Origin: Gammaproteobacteria bacterium
GTDB lineage: Bacteria > Pseudomonadota > Gammaproteobacteria > Eutrophobiales > Eutrophobiaceae
Assembly (NCBI GenBank): GCA_030829955.1
Contig: JAURNY010000032.1
Span: forward strand, 1-64,000
Direction: 5' to 3'
DNA: 64,000 bases
The position numbers were made by a program, and so were the translations under genes. This document shows, one piece after another, positions 37,307 through 47,173 of this stretch (the first letter of the stretch is position 1; each line of letters begins with the position of its first letter). The notes beneath the pieces are model-generated. The model ran no database searches. It worked only from the letters and a program-made list of their open reading frames with translations, and was not told the origin of the DNA.

Positions 37307-38226
37307 TTAAGTTTCAGTCTGGGATCAATAATTGTGTAAAGCATATCAGTTAATAAATTAACCAGAATATACGTCACACTGATCAGTAATATACAGGCTT
37401 GCACGATCGGATAATCGCGTTTCTCGATAGATTCTATCAATAATTGTCCTATCCCCGGCCAGGAAAAGATCGTTTCAGTAATCACGGCGCCGGCAAGCAA
37501 AGCACCAAACTGCATCCCTAATATGGTAATGACAGGTAATGCCGCATTACTCATCGCATGCAAACAATAAATACGCATCGGTTTCAACCCTCTTGCTCGT
37601 GCAGCACGTATATAGTCTTCCTGCAGAACCTCAAGCATAGAGGCGCGAATCATGCGCGACAATATTGCAGCGAGCGCCGTACCTAGTGTTATTGAAGGCA
37701 ATATTAATGAGGGCCACCCTTGAGAACCGTTTACTGGCAACCACCCCAACCATAAAGCAAGCACCAACATTAATAACGGCCCCATGACAAAGTTCGGGAT
37801 TGATACACCGAGCATCGCTACAAACATGGCAGAGTGATCACACCATGTATCTTTGTAAAGAGCCGCTAATATTCCTAAAGGAAACGCTATCAACATCGCT
37901 GTCAACAAACTGCTAATACTTAATATCAGTGTTGCCGGTATGCGATCCAACAACATTTCACTAACTGCCTGACGAGAATGTAATGAATTACCCAAATCAA
38001 ATCTTATCAGCCCGGAAATATAATGGGTCCATTGCTGAAATAATGGCAGGTCGAGTCCCATTGATTCGCGCAATGTTTTCCGATCAGAGATAGATGCGGT
38101 CTCCCCCAGCATGACTTCAACAGGATCACCCGGAACGATATGGATAAGTAGAAATACCAGTGTCGTTATGCCAAAAACAATAAAGATGGCATTTGTAATT
38201 CGCTGTAGTAGATAACTTAGAAACAT
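37303..38226 (-). CDS. Peptide ABC transporter permease (DppB/OppB type)
   Basis: 307 residues, six transmembrane helices. Family signatures: N-terminal YLLQRITNAIFIVFGITTLVFLLIHIVPGDPVEVMLG, the EAA loop DYIRAARARGLKPMRIYCLHAM (about 196-217) and ETIFSWPGIGQLLIESI. It forms the transmembrane channel with the DppC-like protein. The pair lies between lysA and nagZ, an insertion relative to the usual lysA-dapF order. Confidence 0.9.
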   Translation of the reverse strand: MFLSYLLQRITNAIFIVFGITTLVFLLIHIVPGDPVEVMLGETASISDRKTLRESMGLDLPLFQQWTHYISGLIRFDLGNSLHSRQAVSEMLLDRIPATLILSISSLLTAMLIAFPLGILAALYKDTWCDHSAMFVAMLGVSIPNFVMGPLLMLVLALWLGWLPVNGSQGWPSLILPSITLGTALAAILSRMIRASMLEVLQEDYIRAARARGLKPMRIYCLHAMSNAALPVITILGMQFGALLAGAVITETIFSWPGIGQLLIESIEKRDYPIVQACILLISVTYILVNLLTDMLYTIIDPRLKLK

Positions 38227-38291
38227 GCTTTCAAAAAATGAATTGTGTGAGACGATTCATATAACAAAGGTCGAAACCTTTTTTAAAAAAT

Positions 38292-39539
38292 TTAAGAAAC
38301 TAAACTTTCCCCGAAAACCAAATCATCCAATGTTTCTCTTTCACGAATAACGTGAATTTGCTCACCATCTACCATCAATTCACATACTTTCGGACGAGAA
38401 TTATAGTTGGAAGCCATTGTGAAACCATAGGCACCGGCTGAACAAACAGCAAGCAAATCGCCCTGCTCAAGCTGGAGTGTTCTGTTTTTACCCAAGAAAT
38501 CAGCTGTTTCACATATTGGACCGACCACATCATAGTCAATGGCATCTGCATTTGATGACTCAACAACACGTTTAATATCATGCCAACCTTCATACAAGGC
38601 TGGACGAATTAAATCATTCATTGCGGCATCAACAACGGCAAAGTTATGGTAAGGCGTTGCATTTAGATATTCAACTTTAGTTAATAACACGCCTGCATTA
38701 CCAACAATACTTCTACCCGGCTCCATTAAGACTTCAACACCTCTGCCTTTTAAAGTATCAGTAATGACTTTGACATAGTCCGCACGCGCAGGCGGCTCGT
38801 CTCCTTGATAATTAATACCGAGACCACCACCAATATCAATATGATGTAATTCAATATCTTCCTGTTTTAGTTCATCTATCAATACTAATATACATTCAAG
38901 TGCATCTTTAAATGGATTGAGCTTAGTAATTTGTGAACCAATATGACAGTCAACCCCAACAATATTGATATTGCTCATTAATTTTGCTTGCAGATAAACC
39001 TCTTTGGCTTGCTCAAAGGCAATACCAAATTTATTTTCTTTCAAGCCAGTTGATATATAAGGATGTGTATTGGCATCAACATCCGGATTAACGCGTAAAG
39101 ATACTGGCGCTTGTTTATTCAAATGGGCTGCGACTTCGTTTAGGCGAATTAATTCATTGGCATTCTCAACATTAAAACATTTAATGCCCTGTTTAAGTGA
39201 AAATGCCATTTCGTCTTCGCGTTTTCCTACACCTGAAAATACAACCTTGGATGCATCTCCCCCCGCTTTTAATACGCGATGTAATTCACCTATAGACACA
39301 ATGTCGAAACCGGAACCCAGTTTTGCCAATATATTTAATACCGCAATATTGGAATTGGCTTTAACCGCATAACAGACAAGATGTTCTTGCTCACCTAGTG
39401 CCGAATCAAACTCTCGCCAATGGCTCTCGATCATTTTGCGCGAATAGACATAAGCCGGTGTACCATAATGACTAGCAATTTTAGTCAGCGCGACCCCTTC
39501 GGCATACAATACGCCATCAATGAAGGCAAATTCAGACAT
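38292..39539 (-). CDS. lysA: Diaminopimelate decarboxylase
   Basis: 415 residues, PLP-dependent fold III (alanine-racemase-like barrel). The PLP lysine is in CYAVKANSN (about 55-63); HIGSQ, GGGLGI and EPGRSIVGNAG are the phosphate and substrate motifs, and CETADFLGKNR holds the active-site cysteine of the C-terminal domain. It makes lysine from meso-DAP. It starts two bases after lptM, the conserved lptM-lysA pair. Confidence 0.97.
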   Translation of the reverse strand: MSEFAFIDGVLYAEGVALTKIASHYGTPAYVYSRKMIESHWREFDSALGEQEHLVCYAVKANSNIAVLNILAKLGSGFDIVSIGELHRVLKAGGDASKVVFSGVGKREDEMAFSLKQGIKCFNVENANELIRLNEVAAHLNKQAPVSLRVNPDVDANTHPYISTGLKENKFGIAFEQAKEVYLQAKLMSNINIVGVDCHIGSQITKLNPFKDALECILVLIDELKQEDIELHHIDIGGGLGINYQGDEPPARADYVKVITDTLKGRGVEVLMEPGRSIVGNAGVLLTKVEYLNATPYHNFAVVDAAMNDLIRPALYEGWHDIKRVVESSNADAIDYDVVGPICETADFLGKNRTLQLEQGDLLAVCSAGAYGFTMASNYNSRPKVCELMVDGEQIHVIRERETLDDLVFGESLVS

Positions 39540-39541
39540 GA

Positions 39542-39688
39542 TTAAACGTGGTAATGAAATTCAGGTTGCTGCGCTTGATTAACCTCAGGCAGGTGATACA
39601 AATCGCCTTTCTGACCACAAGCCGATAATCCCAACATAGCTGCCAGCAGGATTCCGACCGCAAATACTCGTTTTCTTGATAATGACAT
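39542..39688 (-). CDS. lptM: LptM (YifL)-like lipoprotein
   Basis: A 48-residue lipoprotein. MSLSRKRVFAVGILLAAMLG is a lipoprotein signal; the lipobox LSAC places the lipidated cysteine at 24, followed by GQKGDLYHLPE, which matches the CGQKGPLYLP signature of LptM/YifL. LptM helps LptD/LptE mature in the outer membrane. As in E. coli it precedes lysA. Confidence 0.9.
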   Translation of the reverse strand: MSLSRKRVFAVGILLAAMLGLSACGQKGDLYHLPEVNQAQQPEFHYHV

Positions 39689-39799
39689 AGGGGCCCCTGA
39701 TATTTTTACGAAAGCATATCAAATAATGATTTCCACACAAATGACTGAGAGAAATTTGTTAGTATACGTATTCTTTTAGTCAGGACTTTGGAATTGTTT

Positions 39800-40468
39800 A
39801 TGGCATTTACTCAGGACGCTGTCGTTGTAGAACCAAAAAGCAATCATAAAGCGAGCATTATCTGGTTACATGGTCTAGGCGCTGATGGCCACGACTTTGA
39901 ACCTATCGTCCCGGAACTCGGTTTATCTATAGACACAGGTATCAAATTCATTTTTCCAAATGCACCAGTACGTCCAGTAACGATAAATGGAGGCGTGGCA
40001 ATGCGCGCCTGGTATGACGTTCGTAAAACCAACCTGAGAGAGTTTGAGGATGAAAAGTCTATTGTTGAATCGACTGTACTGATTAATCACTATATCGAGA
40101 AGGAAGTCGCAAACGGTATCCCATCTGAAAAAATCATTATCGCCGGATTCTCTCAGGGTGGTGCAATCGCCTTGCATTGTGGAACACGCTATTGCGATAC
40201 ATTGGCAGGCATTGTTGCATTGTCGACTTATTTACCATTACCACAGAATCTTGATGCAGAAAAAAGTGCCGCTAATTCAGATACATCTATTTTTATGGCG
40301 CATGGAATATATGATCTGATTATTCCGGTTGATCAGGGTAAAAGCTCTGCTGCTACGCTAAAAGAATCGGGTTATGACATTCAGTTTATTGAATACACGA
40401 TGGAACATGCTGTTTGCATGGAGGAAATAACCGCTATCGGCAAATGGATTACTGAGAGGCTGGCTTAG
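39800..40468 (+). CDS. Alpha/beta-hydrolase carboxylesterase (EstB/phospholipase-carboxylesterase family)
   Basis: 222 residues, starting at the ATG at 39800 (MAFTQDAVVVEP) rather than the upstream TTG. The oxyanion-hole motif WLHGLGADGHDF (about 22-33), nucleophile serine in GFSQGGA (about 110-116), acid in YDLIIPVDQG and a late histidine in MEHAVCMEE complete the triad. It cleaves short-chain carboxylic esters in the cytoplasm; related bacterial enzymes are broad-specificity and similar to eukaryotic acyl-protein thioesterases. Single gene, its end overlaps the convergent rhlB. Confidence 0.92.
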   Translation: MAFTQDAVVVEPKSNHKASIIWLHGLGADGHDFEPIVPELGLSIDTGIKFIFPNAPVRPVTINGGVAMRAWYDVRKTNLREFEDEKSIVESTVLINHYIEKEVANGIPSEKIIIAGFSQGGAIALHCGTRYCDTLAGIVALSTYLPLPQNLDAEKSAANSDTSIFMAHGIYDLIIPVDQGKSSAATLKESGYDIQFIEYTMEHAVCMEEITAIGKWITERLA

Positions 40469-41732
40469 AATTTTTGTTGCCGTGTATACGTCGACGTTTT
40501 TTGCCACTATGCTTTTTCTGATGTTGTGCGTTTTCGTGGTGCTTTCTTGCAATAGGTGGTTTTGGCTCAATCAATATTGATTCATCAATAGGCTTTACCG
40601 GTATTGAATATTCGATGTATTCCTCAATATCCATTAACGAATAAACGAATTCTTCACAGGCAAAACTGACAGCATCACCACTAGCACCAGCACGTGCTGT
40701 TCGACCAATGCGGTGAACATAATCTTCCGAGTTTTGCGGCAGGTCATAATTAAAGACATGACTGACTTCGGGAATATGCAAACCCCTTGCCGCCAGATCA
40801 GTTGCTACCAAAACTTTTAATTCGCCATTCGAGAATTCATTAAACAGACGTTGACGCTTTTTCTGTGGTACATCACCCGATAATATTGCCGCATTTATGT
40901 CATTACCTTCCAGATAAGACCACACTTTTTCTGCAGCACGTTTGGTATTCACAAACACGATACTTCGCGTTGGATCGATTTTTTTCATTAACCCAAGCAG
41001 CAGTGGAATCTTTTCATCATTTGAGACGTGATATAGCAATTGAGAAACTTTATCAGCAGTAACCTGCTCGGGGTTAACTTCTACTAGTTTTGGATCATTC
41101 ATATGTTCATAGGCAAGCTCCATGACACGGAATGACAAGGTCGCCGAAAACAACATATTGAGACGATTGTCAGCCTTAGGCATGCGTCTCAACATGTAAC
41201 GAATGTCACTGATAAAACCGAGATCAAACATACGGTCAGCTTCGTCCAGTACAATGACCTCTACATCCTTAAAGCTGAAAACCTTTTGTTTGAAATAATC
41301 AATTAAACGTCCTGGCGTGCCAATTAATATATCCACACCATCTTTTAAAGCTGCACGCTGCTTTTCATAATCAACACCGCCATAGACCAGTGCAATTTCA
41401 AGATCGGCATACTTATTAAAAGTCATTGCATCTTTATGAATCTGAATCGCAAGTTCACGGGTTGGCGCAATGATCAAAGCACGCAAACTTGTCTTCTCAT
41501 TTGCGGGCTGTAGATTCAGTAAATAATTAAACGTAGCAAGTAAAAACGCCGCAGTTTTACCAGTACCTGTTTGCGCCTGACCCGCGATATCTTGATGTTT
41601 TAGTGCGAGTGGTAATGTTGCTGCCTGAATGGGCGTACAACTTTTAAAGCCAATTTCATCTAGCACTTTCAACAAGCGCTCATCTAATGAAAAATGGTTA
41701 AATCCAGTTATTTCATTCTTGTTTTCTGTCAT
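40449..41732 (-). CDS. rhlB: DEAD-box RNA helicase RhlB
   Basis: 427 residues. Q motif (FKSCTPIQAATLP), Walker A GQAQTGTGKTAAF (about 52-64), PTRELAIQ, TPGRL, VLDEADRMFDLGF (DEAD box), SATLS, and the C-domain ARGLHIP and HRIGRTARAG are all present, with a basic tail (HQKKHSGKKRRRIHGNK). Placement divergent from trxA-rho identifies it as RhlB, the helicase of the RNase E degradosome. C-terminal 20 bases overlap the convergent esterase. Confidence 0.95.
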   Translation of the reverse strand: MTENKNEITGFNHFSLDERLLKVLDEIGFKSCTPIQAATLPLALKHQDIAGQAQTGTGKTAAFLLATFNYLLNLQPANEKTSLRALIIAPTRELAIQIHKDAMTFNKYADLEIALVYGGVDYEKQRAALKDGVDILIGTPGRLIDYFKQKVFSFKDVEVIVLDEADRMFDLGFISDIRYMLRRMPKADNRLNMLFSATLSFRVMELAYEHMNDPKLVEVNPEQVTADKVSQLLYHVSNDEKIPLLLGLMKKIDPTRSIVFVNTKRAAEKVWSYLEGNDINAAILSGDVPQKKRQRLFNEFSNGELKVLVATDLAARGLHIPEVSHVFNYDLPQNSEDYVHRIGRTARAGASGDAVSFACEEFVYSLMDIEEYIEYSIPVKPIDESILIEPKPPIARKHHENAQHQKKHSGKKRRRIHGNKNSKPASQ

Positions 41733-41833
41733 ATTTTCCTATTTCATAATTCTATCGCTCAACTCTAACTTGCATTTTTATGATAAATTCGCCGACAATG
41801 TGATCTTCAGTTTACCAAGAGATGAATAATTCA

Positions 41834-42160
41834 ATGAGCGATAACATTTTGCACGTCAGTGACGATAGTTTTGAAGATGATGTTCTTAAATCTGGTCCGC
41901 CAGTCATTCTTGATTTTTGGGCAGAATGGTGTGGTCCCTGTAAAATGATTGCGCCTATCCTCGACGAACTGGCCGAACAATACAAGGATAAATTAACCGT
42001 AGCCAAGTTAAATATCGATGATAATCAGAATACACCTGCCAGTTATGGTGTTCGTGGTATTCCTACCTTGATACTATTTAAAGATGGTGAAGCGATTGCG
42101 ACCAAAGTTGGTGCGGCATCCAAGTCTCAACTTGAAGCGTTTATAGATAGCAACATTTAA
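41834..42160 (+). CDS. trxA: Thioredoxin 1
   Basis: 108 residues from the ATG at 41834 ([13 protein letters not shown]), which matches E. coli TrxA in length and N-terminus; an in-frame ATG at 41822 would add four residues. The redox site [11 protein letters not shown] has C33 and C36, and GIPTLILFK has the cis-proline. A general disulfide reductase. rhlB-trxA-rho is the conserved order. Confidence 0.96.
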   Translation: MSDNILHVSDDSFEDDVLKSGPPVILDFWAEWCGPCKMIAPILDELAEQYKDKLTVAKLNIDDNQNTPASYGVRGIPTLILFKDGEAIATKVGAASKSQLEAFIDSNI

Positions 42161-42270
42161 TATCAGTATAATAAAAATTTACTGGACGAATTCAAAATCG
42201 CATGCTAATTTTATACACAATTTTAGTAAAAACTTTTCAATAACCTCCTAACTTTAAAAAATAATTTCTA

Positions 42271-42301
42271 CAGCAGGACTCCTGCGTCTGCTGATTATAA
42301 T
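42271..42301 (+). promoter_or_regulatory. rho leader: hairpin and a possible -10 box
   Basis: In the 172-base trxA-rho spacer, CAGCAG (42271-42276) and CTGCTG (42288-42293) can pair around a loop; the inner GCAGGACTCCTGC is itself palindromic. A TATAAT follows at 42296-42301, 32 bases before the rho start, without a good -35. rho is autoregulated by premature termination in its leader in E. coli; whether this element takes part is inference. Confidence 0.35.
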
Positions 42302-42332
42302 AAAACTTTTCTAATACACAGCGTATCTAACT

Positions 42333-43595
42333 ATGCCTATGAACCTCACAGAACTTAAACAGAAACCCGCATCAGAATTAGTATCACTCTCAAGCGAACT
42401 CGGTCTCGACAACGTCGCCCGATCCAGAAAACAGGATGTCATCTTTGAAATACTCAAAGCTCAGGCCAAAAAAGGTGAAGATATTTATGGCGATGGTGTA
42501 CTGGAAATATTGCAGGATGGCTTCGGCTTTCTGCGTTCGGCAGGTAGTTCTTACCTAGCAGGTCCAGATGATATTTATGTATCACCCAGTCAGATTCGTC
42601 GTTTTAACTTACGCACCGGTGACAATATTTCTGGCAAGATTCGCCCGCCTAAAGATGGCGAACGTTACTTCGCATTATTGAAAATAGCGGAAATTAATTT
42701 TGAACCACCAGATAAAGCAAAACATAAAATACTTTTTGAAAATCTGACACCCTTGTTTGCACATAAACGTCTGACGCTGGAACAAGGTAATGGTAGTACC
42801 GAAGATTTAACCTCCAGAATTATTGATTTAGCCTCACCAATTGGTAAGGGCCAACGTGGATTAATTGTGTCCCCGCCAAAAGCAGGTAAAACAATGATCC
42901 TGCAAAGTATTGCGCAATCAATTACGCACAATCACCCGGAAGTTCATCTCATTGTGTTGTTAATTGATGAGCGTCCTGAGGAAGTAACAGAAATGGCACG
43001 CTCTGTTCGTGGTGAAGTGATCTCCAGTACCTTTGATGAGCCTGCCAGTCGACACGTACAAGTTGCGGAAATGGTAATCGAACGAGCAAAACGTTTGGTT
43101 GAACATAAAAAAGACGTGGTGATATTACTGGATTCGATTACCCGTCTCGCACGCGCATATAACACCGTTGTGCCTGCATCAGGCAAGGTACTAACGGGCG
43201 GTGTGGATGCAAATGCATTGCAACGTCCAAAACGTTTCTTCGGTGCAGCACGTAATATTGAAGAAGGCGGCAGTTTAACCATTATTGCAACCGCTCTGGT
43301 TGATACCGGCTCTCGTATGGATGATGTAATTTACGAAGAATTTAAAGGTACGGGTAATATGGAATTACATCTTGACCGTACCATCGCAGAAAAACGTGTA
43401 TACCCAGCAATTAATATCAATCGTTCAGGTACGCGCCGTGAAGAATTTCTTACCGACGAGAATGAATTACAGAAGATGTGGATCTTGAGAAAACTCTTGC
43501 ATCCGATGGAAGAATTGGCAGCGATGGAATTCTTACTTGAAAGACTTAAGGCTACTAAAAATAACGCGGATTTCTTTGACGCGATGAAGCGCTAA
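42333..43595 (+). CDS. rho: Transcription termination factor Rho
   Basis: 420 residues, very close to E. coli Rho throughout. An N-terminal helical domain and cold-shock-like RNA-binding domain ([17 protein letters not shown] ... [13 protein letters not shown], about 50-95) precede the RecA-type ATPase with Walker A PPKAGKTM (about 178-185), Walker [14 protein letters not shown] loop region and R loop in GTGNMELHL. The true start may be the second ATG (42339, MNLTELKQ). Preceded by trxA and followed by a hairpin shared with groL. Confidence 0.97.
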   Translation: MPMNLTELKQKPASELVSLSSELGLDNVARSRKQDVIFEILKAQAKKGEDIYGDGVLEILQDGFGFLRSAGSSYLAGPDDIYVSPSQIRRFNLRTGDNISGKIRPPKDGERYFALLKIAEINFEPPDKAKHKILFENLTPLFAHKRLTLEQGNGSTEDLTSRIIDLASPIGKGQRGLIVSPPKAGKTMILQSIAQSITHNHPEVHLIVLLIDERPEEVTEMARSVRGEVISSTFDEPASRHVQVAEMVIERAKRLVEHKKDVVILLDSITRLARAYNTVVPASGKVLTGGVDANALQRPKRFFGAARNIEEGGSLTIIATALVDTGSRMDDVIYEEFKGTGNMELHLDRTIAEKRVYPAININRSGTRREEFLTDENELQKMWILRKLLHPMEELAAMEFLLERLKATKNNADFFDAMKR

Positions 43596-43868
43596 TCAAT
43601 TTAGTGAATTGATATAACAGAGTTTCTCTTCTCTATCGAAACGATAAAAACATCTTAATTCATTTATCAGATTATGATTTAAATCTTCATTACTATTTTT
43701 TATGGCTAATTCAAGAATATTACGCTGTAATAATAGTAATCTCCTTTCACAATTAAATGAATCAGATACATATTTTAAGTTGAGATGGCCAGTCGTTATA
43801 TATATCAAAAACTTTAATTACAGTAGTTTAATCTGAGTTAGTTATTTTTATTTCGCAATATCCGAAAA
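43596..43868. other. Gap between rho and the shared terminator; one doubtful small ORF
   Basis: About 270 bases without a supported gene. On the minus strand a 70-codon frame (43808-43596, TTG start) gives a hydrophilic sequence containing ERRLLLLQRNILELAI and ELRCFYRFDREEKLCYIN; it has no ribosome site, ends exactly at the rho stop and resembles nothing I know. I treat it as non-coding or as a decayed gene end. Confidence 0.4.
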
Positions 43869-43902
43869 AAAACCGACCTGTGTATTTCACAGGTCGGTTT
43901 TT
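43865..43902. terminator. Strong bidirectional terminator between rho and groL
   Basis: A perfect 10-base-pair stem CCGACCTGTG (43873-43882) / CACAGGTCGG (43888-43897) with a TATTT loop. It is flanked by eight A on the left and five T on the right, so read leftwards (groL) it ends in U8 and read rightwards (rho) in U5. It should terminate both converging transcripts, and best the groESL operon. Confidence 0.85.
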
Positions 43903-44000
43903 GAACATAGATGAATATCTAAGTATTCATCCAGCCTGGAAGGCAATAATTACATTTACTGCTCATGTGCGTCCTGCACTCGCAGTATCTGTAAATCCTT

Positions 44001-45653
<1,653 letters not shown>

Positions 45654-45688
45654 CTAAGAGAATTCTAAAATTGTTTAAGAATGGTGAT

Positions 45689-45976
45689 TTATTCGATCAC
45701 GCCCATAATGTCGTCTTCGCGAAGTACGAGATATTCGTCACCGCTAACCTTTACTTCGGTACCTGAATATTTACCGAAAAGGACTTTGTCACCTTTCTTC
45801 AGATCCAGCGCACGGAGTTCGCCATTGTCGAGCAGCTTGCCATTGCCTACGGCAATCACTTCGCCCTGAATTGGCTTTTCAGTTGCTGAATCAGGAATAA
45901 CGATACCGCCTGCAGACATTTTTTCTTCTTCAAGGCGTTTTACGATTACACGGTCATGTAATGGTCGGATGTTCAT
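45689..45976 (-). CDS. groS: Co-chaperonin GroES
   Basis: 95 residues: [35 protein letters not shown] covers the start and the mobile loop that binds GroEL; the rest ([30 protein letters not shown]) is the beta-barrel. GGAGGG precedes the ATG. First gene of groES-groEL. Confidence 0.98.
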   Translation of the reverse strand: MNIRPLHDRVIVKRLEEEKMSAGGIVIPDSATEKPIQGEVIAVGNGKLLDNGELRALDLKKGDKVLFGKYSGTEVKVSGDEYLVLREDDIMGVIE

Positions 45977-46033
45977 GTGAAGTTACCCTCCTAATTCCTA
46001 ACCTATTGATTTATTTAAATTGATTCTAATTTA

Positions 46034-46060
46034 TTAGCACTCTAAATTAGTGAGTGCCAA
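46034..46060 (-). promoter_or_regulatory. CIRCE operator (HrcA binding site) of groESL
   Basis: TTAGCACTC (46034-46042), nine bases, GAGTGCCAA (46052-46060): the CIRCE inverted repeat TTAGCACTC-N9-GAGTGCTAA with one changed base. It lies 58 bases upstream of groES and touches the predicted -10 box, where the HrcA repressor would block initiation. HrcA is not encoded in the window. CIRCE control is known in several non-enteric Gammaproteobacteria, whereas enterics rely on sigma-32. Confidence 0.9.
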
Positions 46061-46087
46061 ATATAATCAAAACATTTTTTATGTCAA
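46060..46087 (-). promoter_or_regulatory. Sigma-70 promoter of groESL
   Basis: On the minus strand TTGACA (46087-46082), 16 bases, TATATT (46065-46060). The -35 is perfect and the -10 has five of six bases. The start point would fall inside the CIRCE element, the classic layout for HrcA repression. I see no sigma-32 type -10 (CCCCATNT) at this place. Confidence 0.75.
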
Positions 46088-46205
46088 CCGGTTTATGGGG
46101 GCGGCTATATAATTTTCAAGGGAAAGAAGAATATTTAATTTAGATAAGAAACATCCAAACGTCATAAGCTAATGACGAATGGTTTCTAGTCGACAATATT
46201 GCATC

Positions 46206-46214
46206 TGCTATAAT
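46206..46214 (+). promoter_or_regulatory. Extended -10 promoter of cysDN
   Basis: TGCTATAAT is a perfect extended -10 box, 51 bases before the cysD start; the -35 region is poor. A perfect inverted repeat CGTCAT-N6-ATGACG (46160-46177) lies 30-45 bases upstream of it and is a candidate activator or operator site. The regulator is unknown. Confidence 0.5.
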
Positions 46215-46264
46215 GCCACGCCCTTAAAAGGCATAAATTTGCCTGTTTCAACTATTTAATAACT

Positions 46265-47173
46265 ATGAACGACTACAAACTAACTCATTTAAAGCAACTT
46301 GAAGCAGAAAGTATTCATATTATCCGTGAAGTAGTTGCTGAATTCGAAAAGCCCGTGATGTTGTATTCCATCGGCAAGGATTCTGCCGTGATGCTGCAAC
46401 TGGCACTGAAGGCGTTCGCGCCCAGCAAACCTCCATTTCCACTCTTACATGTAGACACCACCTGGAAGTTTCGCGAAATGATCACCTTTCGCGACAATCT
46501 GGTAAAAGAGTTAGGCCTTGATTTACTGGTTCATACCAATGAAGAAGGTGTAAAGGCGAATGTGAATCCTTTTACCTATGGCAGTAAGAAACATACCGAC
46601 ATTATGAAAACGCATGCGTTAAAACAGGCGTTAGATAAATATAAGTTTGATGCGGCATTTGGTGGCGCCCGTCGTGATGAAGAAAAATCACGCGCCAAAG
46701 AAAGAGTCTATTCTTTCCGCGATAAAAATCATCGCTGGGATCCGAAAAATCAGCGTCCGGAATTATGGAACATCTATAACGGTAGAATCGATCGCAGTGA
46801 GAGTATCCGTGTATTTCCGCTTTCCAACTGGACAGAACTCGATATCTGGCAATATATCCATCTGGAAAATATTCCTATTGTTCCACTTTATTACGCAGCA
46901 AAACGCCCCGTCGTCAAACGTGATGATATTTATATTATGGTCGATGATGATCGTATGCCCATTGAAAAAAATGATGTCATCGAAAAAAAGATGGTGCGTT
47001 TTAGAACGCTTGGTTGTTATCCGCTAACAGGAGCGGTGGAATCAGAAGCCACTACCCTGCCTGAAATTATTCAGGAAATGCTTTTAACCAAAACCTCTGA
47101 ACGTCAGGGTCGTGTCATTGACTATGATCAGGCGGGTTCGATGGAGGAAAAGAAGCGTGAGGGTTATTTCTAA
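46265..47173 (+). CDS. cysD: Sulfate adenylyltransferase subunit 2
   Basis: 302 residues, PP-loop ATP pyrophosphatase. [17 protein letters not shown] (about 36-52) is the P-loop; [15 protein letters not shown] and [13 protein letters not shown] are family signatures. It forms APS from sulfate and ATP with the GTPase CysN. TAATG overlap with cysN. No cysH, cysI or cysJ in the window. Confidence 0.97.
   Translation: MNDYKLTHLKQLEAESIHIIREVVAEFEKPVMLYSIGKDSAVMLQLALKAFAPSKPPFPLLHVDTTWKFREMITFRDNLVKELGLDLLVHTNEEGVKANVNPFTYGSKKHTDIMKTHALKQALDKYKFDAAFGGARRDEEKSRAKERVYSFRDKNHRWDPKNQRPELWNIYNGRIDRSESIRVFPLSNWTELDIWQYIHLENIPIVPLYYAAKRPVVKRDDIYIMVDDDRMPIEKNDVIEKKMVRFRTLGCYPLTGAVESEATTLPEIIQEMLLTKTSERQGRVIDYDQAGSMEEKKREGYF

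Noticed and set aside
43596-43808. A 70-codon minus-strand gene downstream of rho
   Set aside because: TTG start, no ribosome site, no recognisable family; kept only as a doubtful stretch in the intergenic entry.
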